Shown here one piece after another: positions 51,899-60,081 of a stretch of 64,000 bases of DNA. The notes beneath the pieces were generated by a model that was not told the DNA's origin, searched no databases, and was given only the letters and a program-made list of their open reading frames with translations. Position 1 is the first letter of the stretch. Each line of letters opens with the position of its first letter. The position numbers and the translations under genes are program-made. The stretch lies in NCBI GenBank assembly GCA_009889515.1, contig WUQR01000139.1, positions 558,001 through 622,000 on the forward strand, given 5' to 3'. Source of the DNA: Nitrososphaerota archaeon (GTDB lineage Archaea; Thermoproteota; Nitrososphaeria_A; Caldarchaeales; Calditenuaceae).

Positions 51899-51959
51899 CC
51901 CCGGGGACGCCGGTTCGAATCCGGCCCGGGCTACTTTTCTTAGGCTTACGATTTATTAC

Positions 51960-53078
51960 TTGGATGGGCTTACAGCGAGCATAGAAATGTCAGCGCTAGA
52001 GGAGTTCCTGTACCCCGCTCTGGTTTTTTCAATAATTTTAGCCATTGGTTTTGCTGTTAGAAAACTTCTGACGAGGATTATCCGGCATTGGGCAGAGAGG
52101 ACTGAGACTAAGCTTGACGACGTCATACTCGGGGCTATCCGCTCTCCGATAATTCTCTGGTTCTTCGTAGGAGGGATCTATGCGGCGGTTGGTTTAATCC
52201 GTCTTCCCGCCCAGTTTGCCGTGGTTATTGACAGGGGTCTCCTAGCCCTTCTTATACTCTCCATCGCATGGACTGTAGCCAACATAGCTTCGGGGGTGAT
52301 AAAATACTACGGATCCAAGATTGGGGCGGCCATCCAAGTGACTAGTCTGGGGCAGGTCATCACGAAGTTCGCTATCTTATCGCTGGGTATTGTGATAGTC
52401 CTGTCGGAGCTGGGAATAGAGATTACACCACTCGTAGCTTCGCTGGGTATTGGTGCCCTCGCCATAGCCCTGGCTCTCCAAGACACGCTGGCGAACTTCT
52501 TCTCCGGCTTCTACATCTTGGCCGAGAAGTCGATAAGGGTTGGAGACTACATAAGCATCGAGGGTGTGGGCGAGGGAACGGTGGTCGACATAAGCTGGAG
52601 AACAACTAAGATCCAAACGCTTCAAAATAACCTAATAATAATCCCGAACAAGAAGCTTGCCGAGTCGATAGCGACTAACTATGATCTGCCCGAACAGGAG
52701 CTCTCACTCTCCACAACTATAGGTGTTAGCTATGATGAGGATCCCGACAGGGTCGAACAGATACTACTCGACGAGGCGAGCAAAGCGGTCAAGGAGATGG
52801 GCGGGGCAAACCCCGACTTCACTCCACTGATAAGATTCGCGCCTGCAGACTACTCGCTCAATTTTACAGTCATCTGGAGAGCGACTAACGTTAGAGAGCG
52901 TGGTCGACAGATACATGAGATGAATAAGAGGCTTGTCAAAAGACTGAGGGCTGAGGGGATCGAGATACCCTTCCCCGTCAGAACGGTATACATTAGGCAG
53001 GAAAGGGGGCAGAGGCTTAGGGCTGCCTCTAAAAGACCGGCGACTAGAAAGGCGGGGGAAGACTCGAAGGGGGTTTAA
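51960..53078 (+). CDS. MscS-family mechanosensitive channel
   Basis: A 372-residue small-conductance channel protein that opens under membrane tension to release solutes. Four hydrophobic helices (about 17-38, 62-82, 92-113, 130-150) precede the pore helix region LVASLGIGALAIALALQDTL and FFSGFYILAEKSIRVGDYI, the MscS signature. A cytoplasmic beta domain follows and the tail is basic. It uses a TTG start 26 bases after tRNA-Gln. Confidence 0.93.
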   Translation: MDGLTASIEMSALEEFLYPALVFSIILAIGFAVRKLLTRIIRHWAERTETKLDDVILGAIRSPIILWFFVGGIYAAVGLIRLPAQFAVVIDRGLLALLILSIAWTVANIASGVIKYYGSKIGAAIQVTSLGQVITKFAILSLGIVIVLSELGIEITPLVASLGIGALAIALALQDTLANFFSGFYILAEKSIRVGDYISIEGVGEGTVVDISWRTTKIQTLQNNLIIIPNKKLAESIATNYDLPEQELSLSTTIGVSYDEDPDRVEQILLDEASKAVKEMGGANPDFTPLIRFAPADYSLNFTVIWRATNVRERGRQIHEMNKRLVKRLRAEGIEIPFPVRTVYIRQERGQRLRAASKRPATRKAGEDSKGV

Positions 53079-53115
53079 TCGGGCTATACGGTATAGTTGA
53101 AGGGTTTATATAGGG

Positions 53116-53604
53116 GTGTCCAAGGATTTACGCGAAATGTTGAAAAAAGTTGATGAAGTCGACCTTAAACTCATAAACATACTCAGTCGAAATGGGCGTG
53201 CCTCCTATAGGGAGCTGGCGAAGGCGCTGGGCGTCTCGGTGGCAACGGTTGCATACCGTGTTTCACGGCTGCAGAGGAACGGTCTGATCAAGGGGTTCGC
53301 CGCCCTGATAGACTACGAGAAATTCGGCTACGATATCACTGCTGTAATAGAGCTTGTGATTAGGGAGGGGAGGCTTCTCGAGGTCCAGAGGGAGCTGGCT
53401 AAGGAGCCGAACGTTGTCGCGGTCTATGATGTTACAGGCGAGGTAGACTCGATAATCATAGCTAGGTTTAGAGATCGGCAGGAGCTTAGCCAGTTTGTGA
53501 AGAAGGTCTTAAGGATGCCCTACGTTGAGAGAACGTCAACGCATATTGTCTTGGAGGTTGTGAAGGAGGACTTCTTCTCCCCCCAACTAGTGGAAAGCGT
53601 TTAG
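53116..53604 (+). CDS. Lrp/AsnC-family transcription regulator
   Basis: A 162-residue regulator with an N-terminal winged helix (DLKLINILSRNGRASYRELA, then VSVATVAYRVSRLQRNGLI) and a C-terminal RAM domain (VIELVIREGRLLEVQREL, NVVAVYDVTGEVDSIIIARF). Lrp-type proteins often sense amino acids. It ends four bases inside the end of the glutamate synthase amidotransferase gene, convergent to it, and could regulate nitrogen metabolism; that link is inference. Confidence 0.93.
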   Translation: MSKDLREMLKKVDEVDLKLINILSRNGRASYRELAKALGVSVATVAYRVSRLQRNGLIKGFAALIDYEKFGYDITAVIELVIREGRLLEVQRELAKEPNVVAVYDVTGEVDSIIIARFRDRQELSQFVKKVLRMPYVERTSTHIVLEVVKEDFFSPQLVESV

Positions 53605-55679
53605 CCCTCTTCAGGTTCTTCTACTCTTGTGCGAGTATCCGGCTTCGGGTATATTATAGTAAAATAGTTTTCCTCGACAACTCTGTTAACCTCTTCTCTA
53701 AGGTTGAAGATTTTGCCGAACTCTTCGAAATGGGGTTGGAGAACTGCTAGATCGCTGCTACTTAGTCTTCGATACTCTACCACAAGCTCTTTCCAGTATT
53801 TGTTTACGTATAGTTTGGAGACGTGCTTAACAGCCTCTGGCGACAGTATTTCTCTGAGCGTGATGAGTGAGAAGTCTTTGAGCGACTCTATTGCCTCGTA
53901 TTCTTTTAGGGATATCATCTCTTCTAATAATAGCCCGCGTAAATACTGCATAACGTCGGCTCTGGGAGGGTTGAGACCTATCTTTCTTGGACTGACCTTA
54001 CCCCTAATGTATATTGTCCCACCAACCATGCCGCTCGCCACGCAGTCTCCAACAATCTCCACATCGGTATCAAGGTAGTTTAGGCCCAAGACAACAATCA
54101 CTCCTCCGGCCATATACTCGCCGAGATAGTCGTCGACCCTGCCGCCGATCATCAATACGGGACGCCTATCCCTATACTCTCTCATCTGTATACCACACCT
54201 GTTGCCCGCGTTGCCCTTGACATAGATGGCTCCTCCTTGAAAGGCTTGGGCAAGAACATCCCTAGCATCGCCGTGAACTATTACGCGCCCTCCCGTCATG
54301 ACATCCCCAACATCGTCTTGGACGTTTCCGAAAACCTCGATCTCGAGGCTCTTGTTCAGGTTCGCGAGGCAGTTCCCGGGTGTGCCGAAGATTCTGAGCT
54401 TTACGGGATAGTCCAGCCCAACGCCGATATACCTCTGCCCTCTAACGTTGATGATGTCTACTTGCCTAGCCCCGGCCTTTATCCTCTCCAAAATGGCTTG
54501 GTTTAGCATCCTATAATTCATGTAAGATGCGTCAATGCAATCCCTAGTGGTGGGAGGGTGCTTGAGCTGTGTGGACAGGGTATAAAATCTTTCATGAAGA
54601 GTCCTCCCCGGATAAATTACCCCCTTCTTCAATGAGGCGAGGAAGTAGTCTCCAGGCTCTATGGTCCAGACGTTGGCTTCTGGGCTGATCGTCCTTATCT
54701 GTGCTTCTTCGCTGGCGGCGTAGATGTAGTTTTCATCCTCGCCGACTATGATTGGCCTAAATTTGAAGCGGTCAGCGAACGCCACCATGTATACGTCGTC
54801 TCCATCGCAGAACCCCGCTATGACGCTGAAAGGCCCATCCAGTCGCGCTCCACGCCACCTATAGAACAGCTTAATGCTTTCTTGGTCTGGTAAACCTCTG
54901 TTAAACCTGTTGCACAGTATCCTTACAGCTTCCTGCACGTTGAGGCGTTGGATGCTGGTTAGATAGTCGAGGAGGTAGGCGATTACTTCACTATCTGTGC
55001 CTACAAAGCTCTCATAGCCAAGCGACCAGAGAAGCTCCATGTTAGAGCCGAAAGAGCTTATGTCGCCATTATGGACAATAGCCCAGTCACCGCTGGAGAA
55101 CGGGTGAGACCATACCGGCAGCCTTCCCGGAGAGTTCGTGGGCTGCCTCGTGTGGGCAATCCATAGATCAGCATCTAAACCCCGGTTCTCCATCTGGTAG
55201 AGGCTATAGACATCGGCCGGGTATCCAACACCCTTATACACGTCAACAAACCTGCCCCAGGAATATATTCGCCCCTTGAATCCATCCCTCCAGAGCACCT
55301 CATTAACCTCTTGGACCGCGCTCCAGAGGCTTTCGTAGCTGGCATCAACATACGCGGTATAGGATGTCAGGGCCCCATTCATGGGAGCGTACTCGGGTGA
55401 GGGCTGAGATAAGACCTCTACATGTCCATTTTCCTCGAGCATGTCGAATATCTGGTAAGCGACTGTATCGGATACCGCGAAGGCCTTTACTCTCCAACCC
55501 CGCGCTGAGTCCAGCCTAATCCTTGCGAATCCAGCCCCCATTTTGCTGCCCCTATACCTTACACATTCGATGGCGTTGAGGGCATAGGCAGACGGTATAG
55601 TCCTTGAGTGAGCCTTCCGCAGTACACCGAAGATACCGCACCCAGATTTAACTTGGGAGACGTGGTGGCTACTCTCCAG
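53601..55679 (-). CDS. Glutamate synthase glutaminase plus GXGXG domain, non-canonical start
   Basis: The protein joins a class II glutamine amidotransferase with the GXGXG beta-helix of glutamate synthase. The catalytic cysteine is encoded at 55638-55640 (GCGIFGVLRKAHSRTIPSAY follows), 99 bases before the first ATG (55541), so the true start is upstream. No ATG, GTG or TTG exists in frame between the TGA at 55686-55688 and the cysteine. CTG at 55677-55679, six bases after GGTGA (55686-55690), gives a 13-residue leader before Cys, which could be cleaved as in other GltB proteins. GDVMTGGRVIVHGDARD and MIGGRVDDYLGEYMAGGVIVVL are GXGXG repeats. The FMN subunit is encoded just upstream. Confidence 0.85.
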   Translation of the reverse strand: MESSHHVSQVKSGCGIFGVLRKAHSRTIPSAYALNAIECVRYRGSKMGAGFARIRLDSARGWRVKAFAVSDTVAYQIFDMLEENGHVEVLSQPSPEYAPMNGALTSYTAYVDASYESLWSAVQEVNEVLWRDGFKGRIYSWGRFVDVYKGVGYPADVYSLYQMENRGLDADLWIAHTRQPTNSPGRLPVWSHPFSSGDWAIVHNGDISSFGSNMELLWSLGYESFVGTDSEVIAYLLDYLTSIQRLNVQEAVRILCNRFNRGLPDQESIKLFYRWRGARLDGPFSVIAGFCDGDDVYMVAFADRFKFRPIIVGEDENYIYAASEEAQIRTISPEANVWTIEPGDYFLASLKKGVIYPGRTLHERFYTLSTQLKHPPTTRDCIDASYMNYRMLNQAILERIKAGARQVDIINVRGQRYIGVGLDYPVKLRIFGTPGNCLANLNKSLEIEVFGNVQDDVGDVMTGGRVIVHGDARDVLAQAFQGGAIYVKGNAGNRCGIQMREYRDRRPVLMIGGRVDDYLGEYMAGGVIVVLGLNYLDTDVEIVGDCVASGMVGGTIYIRGKVSPRKIGLNPPRADVMQYLRGLLLEEMISLKEYEAIESLKDFSLITLREILSPEAVKHVSKLYVNKYWKELVVEYRRLSSSDLAVLQPHFEEFGKIFNLREEVNRVVEENYFTIIYPKPDTRTRVEEPEEG

Positions 55680-56688
55680 CCGGCTTCACCCCCAGTCTCT
55701 CACACATGTGGTAGGGCAGATCGATGGCTCTAAACAATTCCCGGTTTCCAACAATCGAGCTCTGAAACGAGCTGACTCCTGCAGCGCCCATTAAGAGCTT
55801 TATCTCCCTCTGCATGCCTATGAGAAGGTTTTCAATCCTCTCCGACAATTGGTGAGCTGGGATGTCCGGCTTATAATCAACCCCAATGAGCCATGCATCT
55901 CTAATTATGCAGGCGTCCGCGCCAAGTCCGCCGAGCTTGAAAATGTCGGAGCTGGAACGAATCCTCTTCGACGCCGCTATTAGTCCCACATAGTACCGGG
56001 CAGGGAAGCCATTGATCGGCAACTTCTTTAACGTGTGGTCGGCCTCAGAGAGGGACACCTCAAGCGGCTCCTCACCACCTAAGTCCTCATCGATTATTAC
56101 TGTCTGAAACCCGGCAAATAGAACCTCTCGATATAATGAGCGGTTAGCTGAGGAAGGGACCCTGGCAATCAGTTGTGTGTCAAGCCCTAAACTTTTCACG
56201 GCACGCCTAACCTTAGCCAGCTCCTCTACACTCTCTATGCTAAAGACCACTGGGCCGCTTTGCAGGCCTTGAAGATCACCCTCGGAGGCCTCGAGAAAAA
56301 CATGCCTTCTGACGTCCACGTGGAACTGTAGGCTGGGTGGGTTCTCTAAATGGATACCCACACCCATTCTAAAGCCCGCCAGCATCACAACGTCCAAGTG
56401 CTTGGCATCTACACTTGTTAAGCCACCTATTATGATGGGCATTGTAAGCCTGAGGTCGCCGCCGAGAAGGTAGACCTCTGTCTCAGTGGGTTCACGGTAC
56501 GGGTCGATACTCGGCCTCGTGACTTGGGCGCCATCCGAAACTATATGGTCGAGTATAAACAGGGGCCTCTCTATGAGAGGAGGGTTTGTCGCCCCCATGC
56601 TAGCTATTGGCGGCTCGCCGGCCGTCTTACCCTCAACGCCAGCGAGTAGGCGCAGATTCGATACAATGTCTCGCCTCCAGACACTCAA
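55669..56688 (-). CDS. Degenerate paralogue of the glutamate synthase FMN domain
   Basis: A 339-residue protein with the outline of the glutamate synthase FMN-binding barrel: [53 protein letters not shown] and an ending ([21 protein letters not shown]) matching the C-terminus of GltS. It lacks the KIGQGAKPG active-site segment and the cysteine motif for the 3Fe-4S cluster. It is probably a structural or regulatory subunit, located between the true FMN subunit and the glutaminase, overlapping both. Confidence 0.75.
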   Translation of the reverse strand: MSVWRRDIVSNLRLLAGVEGKTAGEPPIASMGATNPPLIERPLFILDHIVSDGAQVTRPSIDPYREPTETEVYLLGGDLRLTMPIIIGGLTSVDAKHLDVVMLAGFRMGVGIHLENPPSLQFHVDVRRHVFLEASEGDLQGLQSGPVVFSIESVEELAKVRRAVKSLGLDTQLIARVPSSANRSLYREVLFAGFQTVIIDEDLGGEEPLEVSLSEADHTLKKLPINGFPARYYVGLIAASKRIRSSSDIFKLGGLGADACIIRDAWLIGVDYKPDIPAHQLSERIENLLIGMQREIKLLMGAAGVSSFQSSIVGNRELFRAIDLPYHMCERLGVKPAGE

Positions 56689-58007
56689 TTTTTACCGCTC
56701 ACACCCCTGACTCCTAGAACTCTGAGTGTGGAGTCGCTTAACCCGGTCCCCACCAGCAGATCCCTACGCCCTCTCAACTCTTCAACACTCTTCAGTCCAA
56801 GTCTCTCTAGAATCAGCTTAAGCTCCGCGGACCATCCCTCTATCAGGTTCACAACCCACCTCGTTGCGGTATCGAGTGAGAGGACCTTTTTGGGATTATC
56901 GGTTATCTTGTTTGTAATTACTGCGGGACAGAAACCTAGGTGGCATTTGTGAATCATTATGCAGCCCATGGCTATGAGGGCTGCGGTCCCTATCGAGGCT
57001 ACATCCGCGCCCAGTGCCGTTAGCTTTGCAGCGTCCTCAGCACTGCTCACCCTCCCCGCGGCTATGATTGTGAAGCCGTCCCGCAGCCCCTCACGTCTCA
57101 GCATCTCGTCGGCAGCAGCCACCGCAAGCTCAATGGGAATCCCCACATTGTCCCTGACAACTGAGGGTGCTGCTCCGGTCCCCGCACCTTGACCATCAAT
57201 TATAATTCCGTCCGCACCCATCCTCGCCACACCCGAAGCAATGTAGGGAATGTAATTGGTGGCGGCGACTTTAACCAGCACGGGCCGACCGGTCGCCTCC
57301 TTGAGGGCGAGTATCCTCTGCTCCAAATCCTCGATCGAGTATATGTCATGGTGAGGGGCTGGCGAGATCGCATCTACGCCAACAGGAATACGCCTGGTCT
57401 GAGAGATTATCTCCACGACCTTTACACCCGGAAGATGACCACCTATCCCAGGCTTGGCTCCTTGACCGATCTTTATGACAACGGCCATTCCCTTCCTCAA
57501 TACATCGAGGTCCAGTCCGAACCTTGCTGACGCCCACTGGACCGCAATCCTACTACACTTCCCCACTTCCGGGTGAAGCCCACCCTCACCGATACCCGCA
57601 AGCGTCCCGGTCAGGTCGGCGGCTCGGGCGATGGCGATGTTAGGAACCCCGCTTAGGGCGCCGAAGGACATATCGCCGAGATACAGCGGGTGGGCGAGCT
57701 CTATACTTCCATAACAGATGCGGGTTGAAACCGATATCCCGTCCGGCACCTCGTAATCACCTTCCTCGACACCGGCATCTTCCAACTCTTTCCAGAAGAA
57801 GACGCGGTCGAGAATCCTGGAGGTCTCGGACTTGCACCTATCCCAGACCATCTTAGGTTTCCCGGTAGAGGCGAGGTATCTAATGTGCTGGATTCTGCTC
57901 TCAGTCCAGAACTCCTTAGACTCCCGCTTAGGTATTGGGAGATATTTCGTGATAAGTATTGGTGTTGACTTCGTGTTTATCATTGGATTCGTCAAACTAG
58001 CGCCCAC
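56685..58007 (-). CDS. gltB: Glutamate synthase FMN-binding synthase domain
   Basis: A 440-residue subunit that reduces 2-oxoglutarate and ammonia (from the glutaminase) to glutamate. [44 protein letters not shown] and [16 protein letters not shown] form the FMN and substrate site; [17 protein letters not shown] carries the three cysteines of the 3Fe-4S cluster. It starts the three-gene operon and overlaps the next gene by four bases. No NAD(P)H-oxidising GltD-like subunit is adjacent, so ferredoxin may be the electron donor. Confidence 0.92.
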   Translation of the reverse strand: MGASLTNPMINTKSTPILITKYLPIPKRESKEFWTESRIQHIRYLASTGKPKMVWDRCKSETSRILDRVFFWKELEDAGVEEGDYEVPDGISVSTRICYGSIELAHPLYLGDMSFGALSGVPNIAIARAADLTGTLAGIGEGGLHPEVGKCSRIAVQWASARFGLDLDVLRKGMAVVIKIGQGAKPGIGGHLPGVKVVEIISQTRRIPVGVDAISPAPHHDIYSIEDLEQRILALKEATGRPVLVKVAATNYIPYIASGVARMGADGIIIDGQGAGTGAAPSVVRDNVGIPIELAVAAADEMLRREGLRDGFTIIAAGRVSSAEDAAKLTALGADVASIGTAALIAMGCIMIHKCHLGFCPAVITNKITDNPKKVLSLDTATRWVVNLIEGWSAELKLILERLGLKSVEELRGRRDLLVGTGLSDSTLRVLGVRGVSGKN

Positions 58008-58128
58008 TCACGCTGCACCCTGTCTGGTTGCCATTTACAAATCTGGTTAGAATTTAAACCTTTTGATTAGAGACGCTTATAAGTATTAACCTTTAAAATC
58101 CAGCGAGCTCTCGATATTTAGACTCAAT

Positions 58129-58944
58129 CTATCCGGCCCTCTGCCTCGCACTCTTTTGGCTCCTGCGGCCCTCTGCTTCTTCAGGCGCTGTCCAGAGCGG
58201 CATATGTGCAAGCTTCACAATCCTCACATAAAAGTATCTCATCTCGCCTATTGAGTCCACGAATGACGTCACTTCACGACCGTTCTCCGTGACGTAGCGT
58301 AGGAATCCGGCTTTAGGATCCTCCTTAGTCTCCACGTAGAGGAAGACGGGGAGGGCGTTAGCGTCATAGTAGTCAAAGACCGGTGCTATAACTCCGAATA
58401 TCGAGTGGCCGTTGTGCCTGAAGCTCCAGATTGGCGGGGATGAAGAGTCCTCGGAGAGTATCAGCAGTGTTCTGACTAGGACCGTCATATCTTTAGCCTT
58501 TGTTAGCACGGGCCTGAAGTCTCGCTGTATGGTCTTGTTCTTGAGTGATCTGAGGAGGAAGTCAGGAGGTGACTCAATCTCCATTATTGCGCCGTATACG
58601 TATCTGGGGTCGTCTCCCGAGTTGGTGAAGATGCACTCCTCTTGGCCTATGCTTCGGTAGGCTAGGAAGGCTTTCGGCTCGACATCGGGGGGCAGTCTTG
58701 TATAGCAGAAGAGTGGAAGGTTACCCCTCCAGTACGGTATCAGGAAAAGGCTGCCTAGGATCTTCTCCCCGCCTACTGGGAAGTACCAGAACAGCCCGTC
58801 AGGCTCTCCCCGGTTTAGGACGAGCCTTGCTAGGTTCTGGAGGTCTACAACCTCTACGGCTACAGGGGGGCGAACCCTCTTCGGACCCACCCTCATCGTC
58901 AAAACCCAATTACCCACCTCACTATTTAAGCGGTTATTCTCCAA
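58129..58944 (-). CDS. Hypothetical protein
   Basis: I do not recognise this 271-residue protein. It appears all-beta to alpha/beta with repeated aromatic strands (GLFWYFPVGGEKILGSLFLIP, LPLFCYTRLPPD, HSIFGVIAPVFDYYDANALP in parts), no membrane segment and a basic C-terminal tail (GRRSQKSARQRAG). Two internal regions (about 50-115 and 160-235) look alike in outline, each with a strand pair then PxFxYxxxxxD/E-P, suggesting a duplication. It stands alone between divergent neighbours. Confidence 0.65.
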   Translation of the reverse strand: MENNRLNSEVGNWVLTMRVGPKRVRPPVAVEVVDLQNLARLVLNRGEPDGLFWYFPVGGEKILGSLFLIPYWRGNLPLFCYTRLPPDVEPKAFLAYRSIGQEECIFTNSGDDPRYVYGAIMEIESPPDFLLRSLKNKTIQRDFRPVLTKAKDMTVLVRTLLILSEDSSSPPIWSFRHNGHSIFGVIAPVFDYYDANALPVFLYVETKEDPKAGFLRYVTENGREVTSFVDSIGEMRYFYVRIVKLAHMPLWTAPEEAEGRRSQKSARQRAG

Positions 58945-59088
58945 TTACAGGCTGAGCGGAGGCCTCCGCTCAAAATATAAGGCCGACCCTCCACAAGAAG
59001 AGACACTACATAGATATTCATTTAGACTGCTCCAGATGATTCATACAAAACCTTGATTAAACGCTCAAGACAACGCTAGTCTGGGTAG

Positions 59089-59649
59089 GTGGATTTAGAT
59101 CTGAGCATCAAGAATGTCCGTAGAGCAGTCCTAATAGGGAGATTCCAGCCCTTCCACCTAGGCCACCTATCAGCTGTCAAAGAGATACTGGGAGGGTTTG
59201 ATGAAGCCATAATTGCGATAGGAAGCAGCCAGTTCAGCCACACTTTTGACAACCCCTTCACCGCGGGTGAGAGGATAGAGATGATTAGGCTGGCACTGGC
59301 CGAGGATGGCCAAGACCTCTCAAGAATCATCACGGTAACCATCCCTGATATTGGGGAACACCCCCTCTGGGTTGCGAGGCTAAAGTCCATGTGCCCAAGG
59401 TTCGACGTCGTCTACACCAACAACCCCTTCGTGAGGCTCCTACTGGAGGAGCAGAACATCAAGACTAGGGAGGCGCAACTATACGCGAGAGAGGAGCTAA
59501 ACGCCACCAAGATCCGGACCCTCATGGCGGAGGGTGGCGACTGGAAGAAGTACGTCCCCAAGAGTGTAGGAGACTACATCGAGATGATAGGCGGGGTTAA
59601 CAGGGTTAGGGTCGCGAAGGGGTCGGCAACCAGCGCCCTCCTAAGGTGA
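59089..59649 (+). CDS. nadM: Nicotinamide-nucleotide adenylyltransferase (archaeal NadM)
   Basis: NadM joins NMN and ATP to make NAD. The 186-residue protein has the nucleotidyltransferase motif GRFQPFHLGHLSA (17-29), IGSSQFSHTFDNPFTAGERIE in parts, and the C-terminal NATKIRTLMAEG, the ISxTxxR-like signature. Length matches archaeal NadM (about 170-190). GTG start. The last bases overlap the next gene (GTGA), so the two are translated together. Confidence 0.93.
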   Translation: MDLDLSIKNVRRAVLIGRFQPFHLGHLSAVKEILGGFDEAIIAIGSSQFSHTFDNPFTAGERIEMIRLALAEDGQDLSRIITVTIPDIGEHPLWVARLKSMCPRFDVVYTNNPFVRLLLEEQNIKTREAQLYAREELNATKIRTLMAEGGDWKKYVPKSVGDYIEMIGGVNRVRVAKGSATSALLR

Positions 59650-60056
59650 CCTGGTTGGATGTGGTTAAAGTGAAGCTTGTAGGCCTTGAGCCCCTATCCA
59701 GCATCATAGCATTCGAGCTCTCCGAGTTCCTATCAGGCGTTGGAGGGTTCGCTTTGCCGAGAGAGAGGGACGTGGTGATAGACCTGTCAGGCTCAAGCAA
59801 CTACTCCCTAAACATTGCAACACTTGTAAGCGAGTTGAAGGTGATTTTGGACCGGCTTGGAATGGCCGGAGACTACGTCATTGAAGTGGACAGGGACGCG
59901 GTAACGGTAAGGGCGCTTTCAAGTGAAAAGGTTGCAGAAATCCTCGAACAAGTCAAGAAGAACGCGCTGAGGCCTGAGATATGCCCCCACTGCGGTTTCA
60001 CAACACCATACCCCGAGGTCATGCGCGAACATATAAAAATCCACTATCTGCTCTAA
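59646..60056 (+). CDS. Hypothetical protein with C2H2-type zinc finger
   Basis: A 136-residue protein whose last 30 residues form a classical zinc finger: ICPHCGFTTPYPEVMREHIKIHYLL with two cysteines and two histidines in the usual C-x2-C-x12-H-x4-H-like spacing. The first 110 residues are alpha/beta and of no family I recognise. It overlaps the end of nadM by four bases and is followed by sdhA after about 25 bases. Confidence 0.7.
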   Translation: MTWLDVVKVKLVGLEPLSSIIAFELSEFLSGVGGFALPRERDVVIDLSGSSNYSLNIATLVSELKVILDRLGMAGDYVIEVDRDAVTVRALSSEKVAEILEQVKKNALRPEICPHCGFTTPYPEVMREHIKIHYLL

Positions 60057-60081
60057 CTATATTGGTTGAAGGTGGTGCCTT

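Larger units (their letters stand above)
51810..51933 (+). tRNA. tRNA-Gln (CTG) with two introns
   Basis: The 124-base gene gives a 73-base tRNA after removal of 31 and 20 bases. Mature parts: acceptor AGCCCGG/CCGGGCT plus A, D arm GTCT...GGAT, anticodon stem CCGGG/CCCGG with CTCTGG and anticodon CTG (51875-51877), four-base variable loop, T arm GCCGG TTCGAAT CCGGC. Both inserts fold back on themselves as expected for bulge-helix-bulge introns. Upstream AATAAAATA (51773-51781) is the likely TATA box. No encoded CCA. Confidence 0.92.

Noticed and set aside
51810-51933. Reading the interrupted tRNA as tRNA-Glu or tRNA-Ser
   Set aside because: CTC is not preceded by T33 and GGA would need a different anticodon stem. 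CTG with CCGGG/CCCGG is the only consistent fold.
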